The notes under the pieces are model-generated. The model had not been told where the DNA came from and ran no database searches. It worked only from the letters and a program-made list of their open reading frames with translations. A stretch of 64,000 bases of DNA, from positions 18,114 to 82,113 of the forward strand of contig JAJZDW010000013.1 in assembly GCA_021851405.1 (NCBI GenBank), given 5' to 3'. The stretch's first letter is position 1. The number at the start of each line of letters is the position of its first letter. This document shows positions 49,501 to 58,608 of this stretch, in pieces. Source of the DNA: Pseudomonadota bacterium. Its GTDB lineage: Bacteria > Pseudomonadota > Gammaproteobacteria > Steroidobacterales > Steroidobacteraceae. The translations under genes and the position numbers were made by a program.

Positions 49501-50078
49501 CCATCGTGTTCCGGCGCCCATTCGTTGGCATCTATCAGAAAAAAACTCATTCCGTCGGCGCCATCGTCGTCTGCGCCCCCGGAGTCGCCTCGGTAACTTA
49601 CGGTCTTGAACGTGATGTCAAGGCCTTGATTCGTCGAAAAGCTATCTGCGGATACGATTGCGCCAGCTTCGTTGTGACCGCCCGCGCTGCCGTTTTGGCA
49701 GCCCATCGACGCATAGACGCATCCGTTTGTGAGACGCAACGCGCCATTGCCAGGGGGATCGGGTAGGGTTTGAGCCGAGCCTGAAACCCCGTTGTAGCCG
49801 CCCACTAAAGGCTCTGGACCGCCGTTCAGGATCGATTGGTAGTAAGGGTCGGCGGTGCACCCCGGCGGTGAGCCCGGCCCGTATCCGGATCCGGATCCGG
49901 ATACGGATGAATTGCCTGTGCTGCTCGCCGTGAGGCAGGCGCCGCCGAAGTAATACCAGTCATTCTCAGTGCTCGTGCCGGTGAAGTTCTCCGACACATT
50001 CACGGTGGCCTGTGCCGCGATGGTGTGCAGCGCGAGAACCGCGAACAATGCTGTGAACCAGGATTTGTGGCGCAACAT
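46503..50078 (-). CDS. pilY1: PilY1-family pilus tip protein with N-terminal L-type-lectin-like domain
   Basis: C-terminal PilY1 propeller (SPAWVG..., VVYVGANDGLLHAF, FYVDASPGVGDLYYNGAWHTWLVSGLGAGGAEIFALDVTHP, DMDGDHIVDYVYAGDSNGNVWRFNL). N-terminus DGADGMSFFLIDAN...YLGLGIDEYGNF...PNRIGLRG...YRLKITQNGLLSLWYSYNGGSWVGVLENQNIE...LRFGFAGSSGGDTNIHELLCF is lectin-like. Confidence 0.9.
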   Translation of the reverse strand: MLRHKSWFTALFAVLALHTIAAQATVNVSENFTGTSTENDWYYFGGACLTASSTGNSSVSGSGSGYGPGSPPGCTADPYYQSILNGGPEPLVGGYNGVSGSAQTLPDPPGNGALRLTNGCVYASMGCQNGSAGGHNEAGAIVSADSFSTNQGLDITFKTVSYRGDSGGADDDGADGMSFFLIDANEWAPEHDGSTQDAIGSYGGSLGYSCSMTNQNNNNRYHGMVGAYLGLGIDEYGNFLNGVNNTLNESGTSHNGPDNTASGGFYMPNRIGLRGAGNIAWWWLHNTYPDYYPSTLPPGSSDPNYQQDAVQATCATGMLWNYSQGASWENHTVPNPNGQSNSEYLYLGQNTGQSVMDYPAIPNAYEVIPNKIAVEYSQGGYSRKDATPITYRLKITQNGLLSLWYSYNGGSWVGVLENQNIEEANGPLPSNLRFGFAGSSGGDTNIHELLCFKATPATQAQSSSTVNQQESSRVQNGTQEYFSYYDPSNWTGDLTAYSLVATSTGGLSIATAANWDASCVLSGVPSGSTCGSTGQTGSISPESPSTRAILTWSGTSGIPFEWSDLTTSEQNALDAGQTTSWGQDLLQYLRGDRSNEITPQATGLFRDRDSVLGDIVDSSPAWVGPPAKTVYSAYETPVTWQDKLYPTAVMPENSGQSYQQYTSAEASRLNVVYVGANDGLLHAFAAGNFNSNGSTFNNANNTGEEVLAYMPQSVVADIHNSTNANLDYSNPQYGHNFYVDASPGVGDLYYNGAWHTWLVSGLGAGGAEIFALDVTHPSQFSESNASSLVVGDWTPATLTCTNVSSCGSNLGNTYGTPVIRLLHNGDWGIIFGNGLGSTSGDAGIYVMTVNPTSEAISTYYLSTGQAGKSDGIAYAAPVDMDGDHIVDYVYAGDSNGNVWRFNLTSNDPTNWHASAAPIFTTPNGQPITSSVTPAFVTNPTTNQTQLMLYFGTGEKTALTNSSATSYQTGTQSFYGVWDWNLSVWNSHNLTQFTSLSSSAMMTTAGTSTDTLGIANLQQQIVSVDSSGNRNVTSTTPICWAGTLACGTTGNSQFGWYINLPGSNSAYNQTTYEQVVYNPEIVGTAVVFNSTLPGIDSPLACNTGADTGWTYAIDARSGGPVSNFFINNGNTHTIGYQSNASGTDSVVTTGGTGSSPVQYYLVYQTNTGQHNIQQITVQGTPIGLPETWIELR

Positions 50079-50096
50079 GGAAATACCTCCGCGCGC

Positions 50097-50687
50097 TTAC
50101 GGGCTCGTGGCGGATGCAACGGGACGGATGATCTGGTAGACGCTCTCGACGACCGCGACGGTCGACTGCGAGCCTCCGTAGGACCAGGCATCCACGATGT
50201 AATCGGTGGCATTGGCGATGGTGGCGTCCTCGCCGAGTTCGCCGATGTAGGCGACCGGTGCGCCATAGAAACTGTTCGCGCCGCCGGTGGCGCTGATGGT
50301 GAGCTGATTGTTCGGATTGTAGGTGAAGCCTACCGCCGTGCCGCTGACGTACCAGGGCGCGTTGGCCACCTGGCCGCCGCTGACCTGTTGGACCAGTGGC
50401 TCATTGCAGATCACCGGTGCGGCCGTCGCCGCCGGATCGGTCGAGCAGTCGATCGGCGCGACGCTCTCGATGTTGCTGATCAGCCACTGCTCGGCGTACT
50501 GCTGGGCACTATTGGCGCCCTGCAGTGCGCGCTGCTTGTCGAGGGTATTGCCGGCGATGCGGTTTTCCAGACCGACGCCGCGGAACATCGCGAGCGCCAG
50601 GATGGTGACCACGAGCAGCAGCAACAGCGTGGTGATCAGGACCATGCCGCGGGACCGGTGGAGTGGGTGCGCACGACGCATGCTCAA
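50097..50687 (-). CDS. pilX: PilX-like minor pilin assembly protein
   Basis: RGMVLITTLLLLLVVTILALAMFRGVGLENRIAGNTLDKQRALQGANSAQQYAE. Confidence 0.85.
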   Translation of the reverse strand: MSMRRAHPLHRSRGMVLITTLLLLLVVTILALAMFRGVGLENRIAGNTLDKQRALQGANSAQQYAEQWLISNIESVAPIDCSTDPAATAAPVICNEPLVQQVSGGQVANAPWYVSGTAVGFTYNPNNQLTISATGGANSFYGAPVAYIGELGEDATIANATDYIVDAWSYGGSQSTVAVVESVYQIIRPVASATSP

Positions 50688-51532
50688 TTGCCTCCCGCGC
50701 GGCCCATGACGTCTATGACCTTGGTGAAGGTCACGGTCTGCGGCTGTCCCGCCTCATTCTGCAAGGGGTTCACGAAGGTCACCGTGATGCGGACGGCGGT
50801 CACCTCGCTCCAGTCCGTAGGCTGCATGTCGCCGGCCGGGACGTAGACGTTCACCGCGTAATCACCCGGTGTGCTGATCGGCCCGGCGCTCACGTGCAGG
50901 CCGTAATCGATCTGCATGTACTCCACGTTCTTCACCAGTGGCACTCCGCTGTTGGCGGTCCAGGTAGTGCCGGCCTCGAGCGCGCAGTAGAGGAAGCTGT
51001 CCGGCGGTTTGCTCGGGTCCGGATCGGGCGCGGTCTGGATGTAGAAGTAGTTCGTGTAGTCGACGTTGCCGCCACTGGTATTCGACGTTCCATCGCAGAG
51101 CGGGATACCGTCGCCGCTGGCGGTCATGTAGCGCACGGCGAGCGTGTCGAGGCCGTAGGTTTGGCCGTTCGCGCTCTGCGTCGAGTGCAGCCCGTAGAGA
51201 GTCTGCCCGGTGGTGAAGGTGAGAGCATCGCTGGCGTTGTTCGGTGCCGTGGCGTTCTGCGCGGGGAAGGCGGTGACGACCGAGTTCGTGGCCGGATTCG
51301 GGTAGTAGCCGGCCGATTGCACGACTTCGGTGAGCAGCGTCATGGCGAATCGTTCTTCGTCATCGAGCTTCTGCAGCCCCGAACGGTCGGCATACGAGGT
51401 GTGCACGCTCTGCTCGATGATGATCACCCCGCCGATGAGGAACAGGGCGATGACGATGGCGACCAGCAGCTCGACGAGCGTGTAGCCGCGCTGGCGCGCC
51501 GGTGCGTTACGGGCGTGCATCCGCCGGCTCAT
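50684..51532 (-). CDS. pilW: PilW-like minor pilin
   Basis: QRGYTLVELLVAIVIALFLIGGVIIIEQSVHTSYADRSGLQKLDDEERFAMTLLTEVVQSAGYYPNP. Confidence 0.88.
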   Translation of the reverse strand: MSRRMHARNAPARQRGYTLVELLVAIVIALFLIGGVIIIEQSVHTSYADRSGLQKLDDEERFAMTLLTEVVQSAGYYPNPATNSVVTAFPAQNATAPNNASDALTFTTGQTLYGLHSTQSANGQTYGLDTLAVRYMTASGDGIPLCDGTSNTSGGNVDYTNYFYIQTAPDPDPSKPPDSFLYCALEAGTTWTANSGVPLVKNVEYMQIDYGLHVSAGPISTPGDYAVNVYVPAGDMQPTDWSEVTAVRITVTFVNPLQNEAGQPQTVTFTKVIDVMGRAGGN

Positions 51533-52113
51533 GGCGAGACCACCAGCTGATAGGATTGGTTCTGCAGCGCCGCACTGCCTTGCTCCTGGACCGTTGCGTT
51601 CGCGAGGGTTTCGGTCCAGGTGATGGTGATCGTGCAGTAGACCTGCAGGTTTGCGTCCTGGCATAGGATCTGACTCGTGGCGCTCGGCAGCAACGTCTGC
51701 ATGGCGAGGGACCACTGCGCCAGGTCATAGCCAGCCATGTTCGCCGGCGTGCAGTAGGTGACGGTGGTTGATTCGCAGGCCTGCGGATTGGCGATCGCAG
51801 CGCTGATGCCGCTGCTGAGGGTGGCGTCGCCGGAGGCGCTCACCGCCGGGGCATTCGCCGGGTTGATCGATACGCTCAGGCCGGCCGGGGCGCTCGCCCA
51901 GTAGTCTCGATTAGCGTGAATTGACGCGGCGAGACTCGAGGCCTCCAGTGCCACCAGTGCGCGCACCCGCGAAACGCCGCTGTCGGCGATGAGCAGCGCT
52001 TGCATCTTGGCGATGCCGAGCAGGCCCACCGAGACGACGATCAAGGCGACCAGAACCTCGACCAGACTGAAGCCGCGTGCGGCGGATGGTGTGCCGGTGC
52101 GTCTCATTGGCAA
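51529..52113 (-). CDS. pilV: PilV-like minor pilin
   Basis: ARGFSLVEVLVALIVVSVGLLGIAKMQALLIADSGVSRVRALVALEASSLAASIHANRDYW. Confidence 0.88.
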   Translation of the reverse strand: MPMRRTGTPSAARGFSLVEVLVALIVVSVGLLGIAKMQALLIADSGVSRVRALVALEASSLAASIHANRDYWASAPAGLSVSINPANAPAVSASGDATLSSGISAAIANPQACESTTVTYCTPANMAGYDLAQWSLAMQTLLPSATSQILCQDANLQVYCTITITWTETLANATVQEQGSAALQNQSYQLVVSP

Positions 52114-52724
52114 TAGGAGTCGGTGGAGTGCATGGCGGTAGTCATCATGCCGGACTGGCTGATGTACAGGCAGCGCGTGTACTGCGCGTCGTTGGACTTG
52201 TCGTTCAGCGTGACGGTCATCTGGGCGACGCCGAGATTGGCGAAGCCATCACGATTGAAGCTGATGGCATTCACGCCAAGGGTGTCAGCGAAGGTGTCGC
52301 CGCTGGAGAAGGCGGTCTGCACGCGCAGCATCTGATCGCCGACGCTGCTGTCGTAATTCTTGGTGCCCCCGACATCGCTGAACACGAGCCAGCCCTGGTC
52401 CCAATTTTCCGCGCCGGTGGCGGCACAGGAGTAGGGACTGGTGGTCTGCGCCGCGATGCACACCGTGACTGCCTGTCCCTGACGCACCGCTTCGGAGCGG
52501 GCGTACTGCAGGTCCCCGAGCAGCGCATTGAGTTCGGCACTCATGCGGCTCGAGGTGGTCACGTATCGATAGGTTGGCACACCGATGCCGGTGAGGATGG
52601 CGATGATGAGCATCACGATCACGAGCTCGAACAGCGTGACGCCACGCTGGCGGTACGCACCTGCGCCGGGCGCAGAGCGGGGCTCGAAAATTGGAGGCTG
52701 CGGATACACGGTTGTTCTGATCAT
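52104..52724 (-). CDS. fimT: FimT/GspH-like pseudopilin
   Basis: QRGVTLFELVIVMLIIAILTGIGVPTYRYVTTSSRMSAELNALLGDLQYARSEAVRQGQAVTVC. Confidence 0.88.
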   Translation of the reverse strand: MIRTTVYPQPPIFEPRSAPGAGAYRQRGVTLFELVIVMLIIAILTGIGVPTYRYVTTSSRMSAELNALLGDLQYARSEAVRQGQAVTVCIAAQTTSPYSCAATGAENWDQGWLVFSDVGGTKNYDSSVGDQMLRVQTAFSSGDTFADTLGVNAISFNRDGFANLGVAQMTVTLNDKSNDAQYTRCLYISQSGMMTTAMHSTDSYCQ

Positions 52725-53053
52725 CGCTCCCCTAATGATGAGCACTGTACCGGCGCGCCGGGCGCGGCACGAGCGGTGCCGACCAGCGGCGCAAGAGCGC
52801 CGATGGACGGTGAGGGATGTGACTGTGATGTCGTTCACATTTCGCGGGCAGGGGGCCGGCGCTCGCCCGTCCTCCTCCGGGCGGCGGACCCGCGTGCTCG
52901 GGCGATGTTGTTCCAGGACGATTCACGCCCCCGCGGTGCGGAATGACCTGTCAGGTCCCCCCGGCGAGCGCCGTCCGTCGCGGCCTGCCGGTGGCCTCAT
53001 CGCGCCTGTCGGTGCCTCAGGGGCAGGCGCCCGCGCGCAGACTGCCGCGCGGT

Positions 53054-53611
53054 TCAGTGCGCCGGAGGATGCCGTGGGTGCGCGGCGTCCCAGCGGCGCA
53101 CCGCCTGCAACGTATTGGCAACATGCCGCCGCGGATCGAGGTTGGTGTAGGAATAGAACACCCGATCGCCCGGGGTGATGACATAAGACACCCGGTTGGC
53201 CAGCAGCGGGTTCGACGGCAGCACCGCGTCGTAGGCCTTCATGATCCGGCCGGTGGTATCGGCCGCGACCGGGAATTTCTTGCGGCAGGCACTCACCGAG
53301 AAGCGCTTCAATTTCGCGATCGAATCGTGCGAGACGCCGATGACGGTCGCGCCAAGGGCCTTGAACTTCGGCATCGCCTCGGCGAACAGGTGCGCCTCGA
53401 GCGTGCAGCCGGGGGTGAAGGCCGCCAGGTAGAAATACAGCACCACCGGACCTTTCTTCAGCGCCCGGGCGAGTGAGAACGGGTAGGTCTTACCGCCGAG
53501 CGTGGCGGTGGCCGTGAACAGCGGGGCACGGGCTCCGTCGGGCAGCGCCGCCCAGGCACTTTGGGATCCGACCAGCGCCAGCAGCAGCGCGATGGCAAGG
53601 GAACGTCGCAT
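53054..53611 (-). CDS. Exported peroxiredoxin (AhpC/TSA family)
   Basis: Signal peptide; LYFYLAAFTPGCTLEAHLFAEAMPKFKALGATVIGVSHDSIAKLKRFSVSAC. Confidence 0.88.
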   Translation of the reverse strand: MRRSLAIALLLALVGSQSAWAALPDGARAPLFTATATLGGKTYPFSLARALKKGPVVLYFYLAAFTPGCTLEAHLFAEAMPKFKALGATVIGVSHDSIAKLKRFSVSACRKKFPVAADTTGRIMKAYDAVLPSNPLLANRVSYVITPGDRVFYSYTNLDPRRHVANTLQAVRRWDAAHPRHPPAH

Positions 53612-53713
53612 GACTCGCCTCCGGGGTTGAACGGCCCGGCGCATCATCGCGCAAAGGCCTTGCACCGTCACGCGCGGCGCGTACCCGGCCCCACGCGCGG
53701 GGCGTGCGCCGGG

Positions 53714-55327
53714 TCAGTCCTGGTAATCCTCGTTGCCGGGCGTCGGGATCGGCTTCAGGCGGGCAATGGCCGCCTGATTCTCGAACTTCAGGGTGTAGAA
53801 GCCGCCGTGACTCGAGGTCACCCACAGATAGAGCTGCCCATGCCGCCAGACAAAGCGGCTGTGCGCCTTCGACCAGGCGAAATTGATCGGCGGACTGACG
53901 CCCTGAAACACGTTCAGGAGCGAGCCGGGATCGATCTCATCGGGGTTCGCCGGCGCCGGTCCCTTGAAGTAGGCGATCTCGCGCGGCCGGTAGGGGTCGT
54001 GGATGTCGAAGACGCGCACGCCCGCTTGGTGGCTTGAGCAGGCGAGCAGCTTCGCATCGAGCGGGTTGTCGAACGTGCAGTCGTGCACGCTGTACCCATA
54101 ACCGCCCATCGTGGCGGTGACGTCGTGTTCGGTGAGCGCACAGTTGTGCGGATCGTCGACGCCGAGCATCAATTGCGCGACGAGCTTCGGGTGAGCCAGG
54201 TTGCTGATGTCGATGAGTCGCTCCATGCCGTTCGGCGCCAGGCCGGCGCGGCAGGCGGCGATCGCGCCCTGCGGGTCGCTGCAGCCGCCGGATCCGCACT
54301 CATCCCCGACGCCGACAAATGGCGTCCCGTGGATGAAGGCCAGATCCGGCTCGATGGCGATGTCTCCGTCCGTCCAGTACAACGAGCCGAGCACGCGGAT
54401 CTGCGGATGGGGCCGACGCTCCTGCACCTGACTCACGTCATAGATCACCAGACCGTTGCCGGAGGTGAAGTCCCCCGCATGCACCAGGTGCCCCACCACG
54501 CCGCAGAACAACAGCGTATCCGGCGGATGGCCGTCGACGGCGAACTGATTCAAGGAGATCCGGTGGCAGATCTGATGGGCACCGGCGCCGCCCGGCTGAT
54601 GGTCCGGGAAGCTCCAGTCGATCAGTTCCCTCGGGTGGCGGGGGTTGGAGACGTCGATGGCGTACAGCCGGCGCTGGTTGAACGAGCCAATCCAATAGGT
54701 TCTGCCGTCGGCAGCGAAATTGCCCGCGTGCGCCTGCAGCTTCGCATCCGGGATCTGCACGCTCGCGAGCAGCCGCGGATGCGTGCATTGCTTGAGGCTG
54801 TAGAACGAGACGGCCGGCTGCGGACCGGCGCCCATCCAGCTCTCCGCGGAGCCGAGCAGAGCGCGGCGCGGATTGACCGAGCCGTCCTCCCAATCGTAGA
54901 GCGAGGCTGGGTCATCGAGATGGGTGACGTACCGCGGGTCGCGCTGATGAGCGACATCCAGGACTTGGATCCCGGGGTCCAGCAGCGGTGGGACGCCTTT
55001 CTGACCGGCTTCATAGCCTTCGGTGGTGACGTAGGCGCAGTGCCCGTACCACATCAGCTGATGCCCGGCGCCCTGGCCGGCGTACTCGCCGATGATCTTG
55101 AGGTTGCAGGCGTAGGGTTTCTTCGAGGCGCCACTGGCGCGTTCGGCCGCCGTGAGCTGACCGTCCACCCCGGTTTCGGTCCGATCCCCGGGCTGGCAGG
55201 TCGGGCGGGGAACGGGCCCCAGAAACGCCGCCTGGGCGGTGGCCTGCGGTGTCCGCGCGCCGAGCAGCAGGACGCCGGCGATGATCGACAGGCCGAAGGT
55301 CAGAGTGGTTCGAAACGCAGCATTCAT
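53714..55327 (-). CDS. Secreted LVIVD-repeat-like beta-propeller protein
   Basis: Signal peptide; PGIQVLDVAHQRDPRYVTHL, LYAIDVSNPRHPRELIDW, RLIDISNLAHPKLVAQL, GVRVFDIHDPYRPREIAYF. Confidence 0.75.
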   Translation of the reverse strand: MNAAFRTTLTFGLSIIAGVLLLGARTPQATAQAAFLGPVPRPTCQPGDRTETGVDGQLTAAERASGASKKPYACNLKIIGEYAGQGAGHQLMWYGHCAYVTTEGYEAGQKGVPPLLDPGIQVLDVAHQRDPRYVTHLDDPASLYDWEDGSVNPRRALLGSAESWMGAGPQPAVSFYSLKQCTHPRLLASVQIPDAKLQAHAGNFAADGRTYWIGSFNQRRLYAIDVSNPRHPRELIDWSFPDHQPGGAGAHQICHRISLNQFAVDGHPPDTLLFCGVVGHLVHAGDFTSGNGLVIYDVSQVQERRPHPQIRVLGSLYWTDGDIAIEPDLAFIHGTPFVGVGDECGSGGCSDPQGAIAACRAGLAPNGMERLIDISNLAHPKLVAQLMLGVDDPHNCALTEHDVTATMGGYGYSVHDCTFDNPLDAKLLACSSHQAGVRVFDIHDPYRPREIAYFKGPAPANPDEIDPGSLLNVFQGVSPPINFAWSKAHSRFVWRHGQLYLWVTSSHGGFYTLKFENQAAIARLKPIPTPGNEDYQD

Positions 55328-55619
55328 GGCGAGCCTCGTCGGATCTTCAGATCTCTTGACGGCACACTCACAGGTCCCCCGCGCGGCCATTATCGCGCCT
55401 CGGCGCGCGGCGGTACAATCATTTGAGCGGGACACCCTCGCCGTTCGGCGCCACATCGGGCGCGTGAGAGGGCCCGCGGGAGGCGCGCGCTATACTGCCT
55501 CCGGCACCGAATGGCGGCCCGCGCCGCAGCCCTCGGTCGCGCTCGCCGGCCCCGGCCGTGCTGCGGCGCCGGGACGAAGTGCTGCGGGCGAGGCGATCCA
55601 GGCTGGCGGAGGGTACAGC

Positions 55620-56294
55620 ATGCTTTTGAACGAGAATCTCTCGCGCCGCGCGGTCGTGCACACGGCCGGGGCGCCCTGGGTGGCCAGCCCGAGCGCGGGA
55701 ATCGAGCGGCGGATGTTGTTTCGGATCGGCGCCGAGCAGGCCCGTGCGACCTCCATCGTCCGCTATGCACCGGGCAGCCGCTTCCCGCGGCACCTGCATC
55801 CGGGCGGCGAGGAGTTCCTGGTGCTGGACGGGGTGTTCCAGGACGAGCGCGGGGACTATCCGGCCGGCGCCTACGTGCGCAACCCGCCGGCGAGCGGACA
55901 CGCACCCGGCAGCGACGCCGGCTGCATCATCTTCGTCAAACTGTGGCAGTTCCGCCGCGACGACGCGGCATCCGTGACCGTGCGTCCCGGCGAGGGACGC
56001 ACGCGCTCCCCGGCGGAGGGTCAGAAAACCTCCCGCGTGCTCTTCGAGGACGATTACGAACAGGTTCGGCTCGACGAGTGGCCGGCAGACGCGCCGGTGC
56101 ATCTGCCCAATCCGCGGGGTCTGGAAGGGTTGGTCGTGCAGGGCAGCTTCGCGCAGGACGAGGAACGGTTCGCACGCGGGTCGTGGTTGCGGCTGCCGGC
56201 GGGTGAGGATCTGCGCGCACACTGCGGCCCCGAAGGGGCGACGCTGTGGGTGAAATCCGCACCGCTGCTGCACGCGACGGTGTGTGCGTTCTGA
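55620..56294 (+). CDS. ChrR-like cupin protein (duplicated cupin domain)
   Basis: YAPGSRFPRHLHPGGEEFLVLDGVFQDERGDYPAGAYVRNPPASGHAPGSDAGCIIFVKLWQF; second half LEGLVVQGSFAQDEERFARGSWLRLPAGEDLRAHCGPEGATLWVK. Confidence 0.85.
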   Translation: MLLNENLSRRAVVHTAGAPWVASPSAGIERRMLFRIGAEQARATSIVRYAPGSRFPRHLHPGGEEFLVLDGVFQDERGDYPAGAYVRNPPASGHAPGSDAGCIIFVKLWQFRRDDAASVTVRPGEGRTRSPAEGQKTSRVLFEDDYEQVRLDEWPADAPVHLPNPRGLEGLVVQGSFAQDEERFARGSWLRLPAGEDLRAHCGPEGATLWVKSAPLLHATVCAF

Positions 56295-56453
56295 GCATAC
56301 CGCGCGCCGCACCGATCCGCCGATCGCCTCTGCGCCTTCGCTCATTCTCGCATTTCCAACACTTCGGCCACGCGTCGACCCGCCGAGGTCCGCGTGCTAC
56401 CCTCGAATCATCAGATCCTCGCAACGGTTGAGTACTTCAGCGCGGAGGTGAGT

Positions 56454-58565
56454 ATGGGATATCGCCGGAGAATGGTGTGGGCGGCCACGATGGTGCTGGT
56501 GGTGTGCGCTGCGGCACTGACGCCGGTGCGCGCTCTGGCCGACGCCGCGACACCGGCGAGGACGCAGGTGCGGATCGCGACGATCATGCGCCGGTTGCGC
56601 GATGTGCAGCGCTTCACCGCTGTCGCGCTCGCGCCGAACGATCGGACGATTGCCTGGGTGGTGACCGAACGAGACGGCACGGACCCGCGGCAGATTCTGC
56701 AGCTCGCCGCGCCGGACGGTTCTGAAGTGCGTACCGTGCGCATCCCCGATGGGGATCGTGTCTGCCACTACGGCAGTCTGCAGTGGTCGCCCGACAGCCG
56801 TACGCTCGCCTTTCTCTCCGACTGCAACGAGCCGGCGAAGCGGGCCAATCAGTTGGATATTTATGAAGTCCGCGCGCACGGCCGCAGAGCGTGGCAGATC
56901 TCGCACCTCGACGGGTTCGTGCACGAGCTCGCCTGGACGCCGGACGGCCGGGCCGTGAGTTTCCTCTACGTGCAGGGCGATCTGCACCCGATCGCGGCCG
57001 TCTCGCCCACCAAGCCGCAGATCGGCGTCATCGGTCGCGACGGGGTGGAGCATCAGCGTCTGGCGATGCTGCCGGCCGACGGTGGCACCGTCCGGCTGAT
57101 CACTCCGGCATCCATTTTCGTGTACGAGTACGACTGGGCGCCCGCCGGTGCGCGCGTCGCCTACATCGGGGCGCCGCCGCCGGGGCGCGACAACTGGTGG
57201 ACCGCGAAGCTCTACACGCAGCAGGTGGGCTCGCTGCCCGAGACGACGCTCGATCCGGCGACGGTGAGCGGATCGCTGCACGGCCTGCAGATCGCACTGC
57301 CGCGCTGGTCCCCGAACGGTGCGAAAATCGCCTTTATCGGCGGCTTGATGAGCGACCAGGGCGCCACCGGAGGGGACGTCTACCTCGTGGCCGCCCACGG
57401 CGGAGCGCCAGTGGATGTCACGCCGGGGATCGACATCAGCCCCTCCTGGCTCCAGTGGACGGGTCATGAGTCGTTGCTGGTGTCGTCCTTTGCCGGCGGT
57501 TCGACGCGGCTGTCGAGCTTTACGCTGCACGGACGGTCTGCGGCGACCCAAGAGACGCTGTTCACGGTGCCGGCGAACGTGGGCGACGGAACATTCGCCT
57601 CGGCGGTGTCCGTTTCCGCCTCGCATCAGCGTCTGTCGTTCATCGACAGTACCTTCGATTCACCGCCGCAGATCGACGCGGTACGGCTTCGCACCAACGC
57701 GGCTCACGCGCCGACCGCGGTGATCGGTGCGCCACACGCGATCACGCACGCGAATGCCGGCGTGCAGCCGATGTGGGGCCGGGCGGTCTCGGTGCACTGG
57801 CACAACGAGGGGTTTGCGGTGCAGGGCTGGCTGCTGTTCCCGCCGCACTACGATCCGCACCGTCACTACCCCATGATCGTCTACGTGCATGGCGGACCGA
57901 GCTGGGCGACGCGTCCGAGCTGGCCCTGGGACGGCTACGGACCCGTGCCGCTCGCGGCGATGGGCTACTTCGTGTTCATGCCCAATCCGCGCGGCAGCTT
58001 CGGGGAAGGCGAGCGCTTCGAGCAGGCGGTGCGGCGCGACATGGGGTATGGGGATCTGCGCGACATCCTCGCCGGTATCGATACGGTCGAGGCGCGTTAC
58101 CCAATCGACGATCACCGGCTCGGGCTCACCGGCTGGAGTTACGGGGGCTTCATGTCGATGTTTGCCCCGACCCAGACCGATCGGTTCAAGGCCGCGGTGG
58201 TGGGCGCGGGCCTCTCGGACTGGAAGAGCTACTACGGGGAGAACTCGATCGATGAGTGGATGATCCCGTTCTTCGGGGCCTCGGTCTACCGGGACCCGAA
58301 GGTCTATGCGAAGAGCTCGGCGATCAATTTCATCGAACACGACAGGACTCCCTCGTTGATCGTCGTCGGACAATACGACGGGGAATGCCCGGCACCGCAG
58401 TCGTTCGAGTACTGGCATGCGCTGCGCGCGATGGGTGTGCCGGCGAAACTGGTGGTGTACGCCGGCGAGGGCCACGCCTTTTACAAGCCGGCCGACCGCA
58501 GAGACGTGCTGCTGCGCGCGCTGCGCTGGTTTGCGAAGTACCTCAGCCCCCCATCGGCGACCTGA
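56454..58565 (+). CDS. S9-family peptidase (prolyl oligopeptidase-like)
   Basis: Signal peptide, WD-like propeller; C-terminal hydrolase IVYVHGGPSWATRPSW...LGLTGWSYGGFMSMFAPTQ...VVGQYDGECP...VVYAGEGHAF. Confidence 0.9.
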   Translation: MGYRRRMVWAATMVLVVCAAALTPVRALADAATPARTQVRIATIMRRLRDVQRFTAVALAPNDRTIAWVVTERDGTDPRQILQLAAPDGSEVRTVRIPDGDRVCHYGSLQWSPDSRTLAFLSDCNEPAKRANQLDIYEVRAHGRRAWQISHLDGFVHELAWTPDGRAVSFLYVQGDLHPIAAVSPTKPQIGVIGRDGVEHQRLAMLPADGGTVRLITPASIFVYEYDWAPAGARVAYIGAPPPGRDNWWTAKLYTQQVGSLPETTLDPATVSGSLHGLQIALPRWSPNGAKIAFIGGLMSDQGATGGDVYLVAAHGGAPVDVTPGIDISPSWLQWTGHESLLVSSFAGGSTRLSSFTLHGRSAATQETLFTVPANVGDGTFASAVSVSASHQRLSFIDSTFDSPPQIDAVRLRTNAAHAPTAVIGAPHAITHANAGVQPMWGRAVSVHWHNEGFAVQGWLLFPPHYDPHRHYPMIVYVHGGPSWATRPSWPWDGYGPVPLAAMGYFVFMPNPRGSFGEGERFEQAVRRDMGYGDLRDILAGIDTVEARYPIDDHRLGLTGWSYGGFMSMFAPTQTDRFKAAVVGAGLSDWKSYYGENSIDEWMIPFFGASVYRDPKVYAKSSAINFIEHDRTPSLIVVGQYDGECPAPQSFEYWHALRAMGVPAKLVVYAGEGHAFYKPADRRDVLLRALRWFAKYLSPPSAT

Positions 58566-58608
58566 TGCGTCCGTCCCGGTGCGCTCCCGAGGTCAGTGGA
58601 GACTTCAG

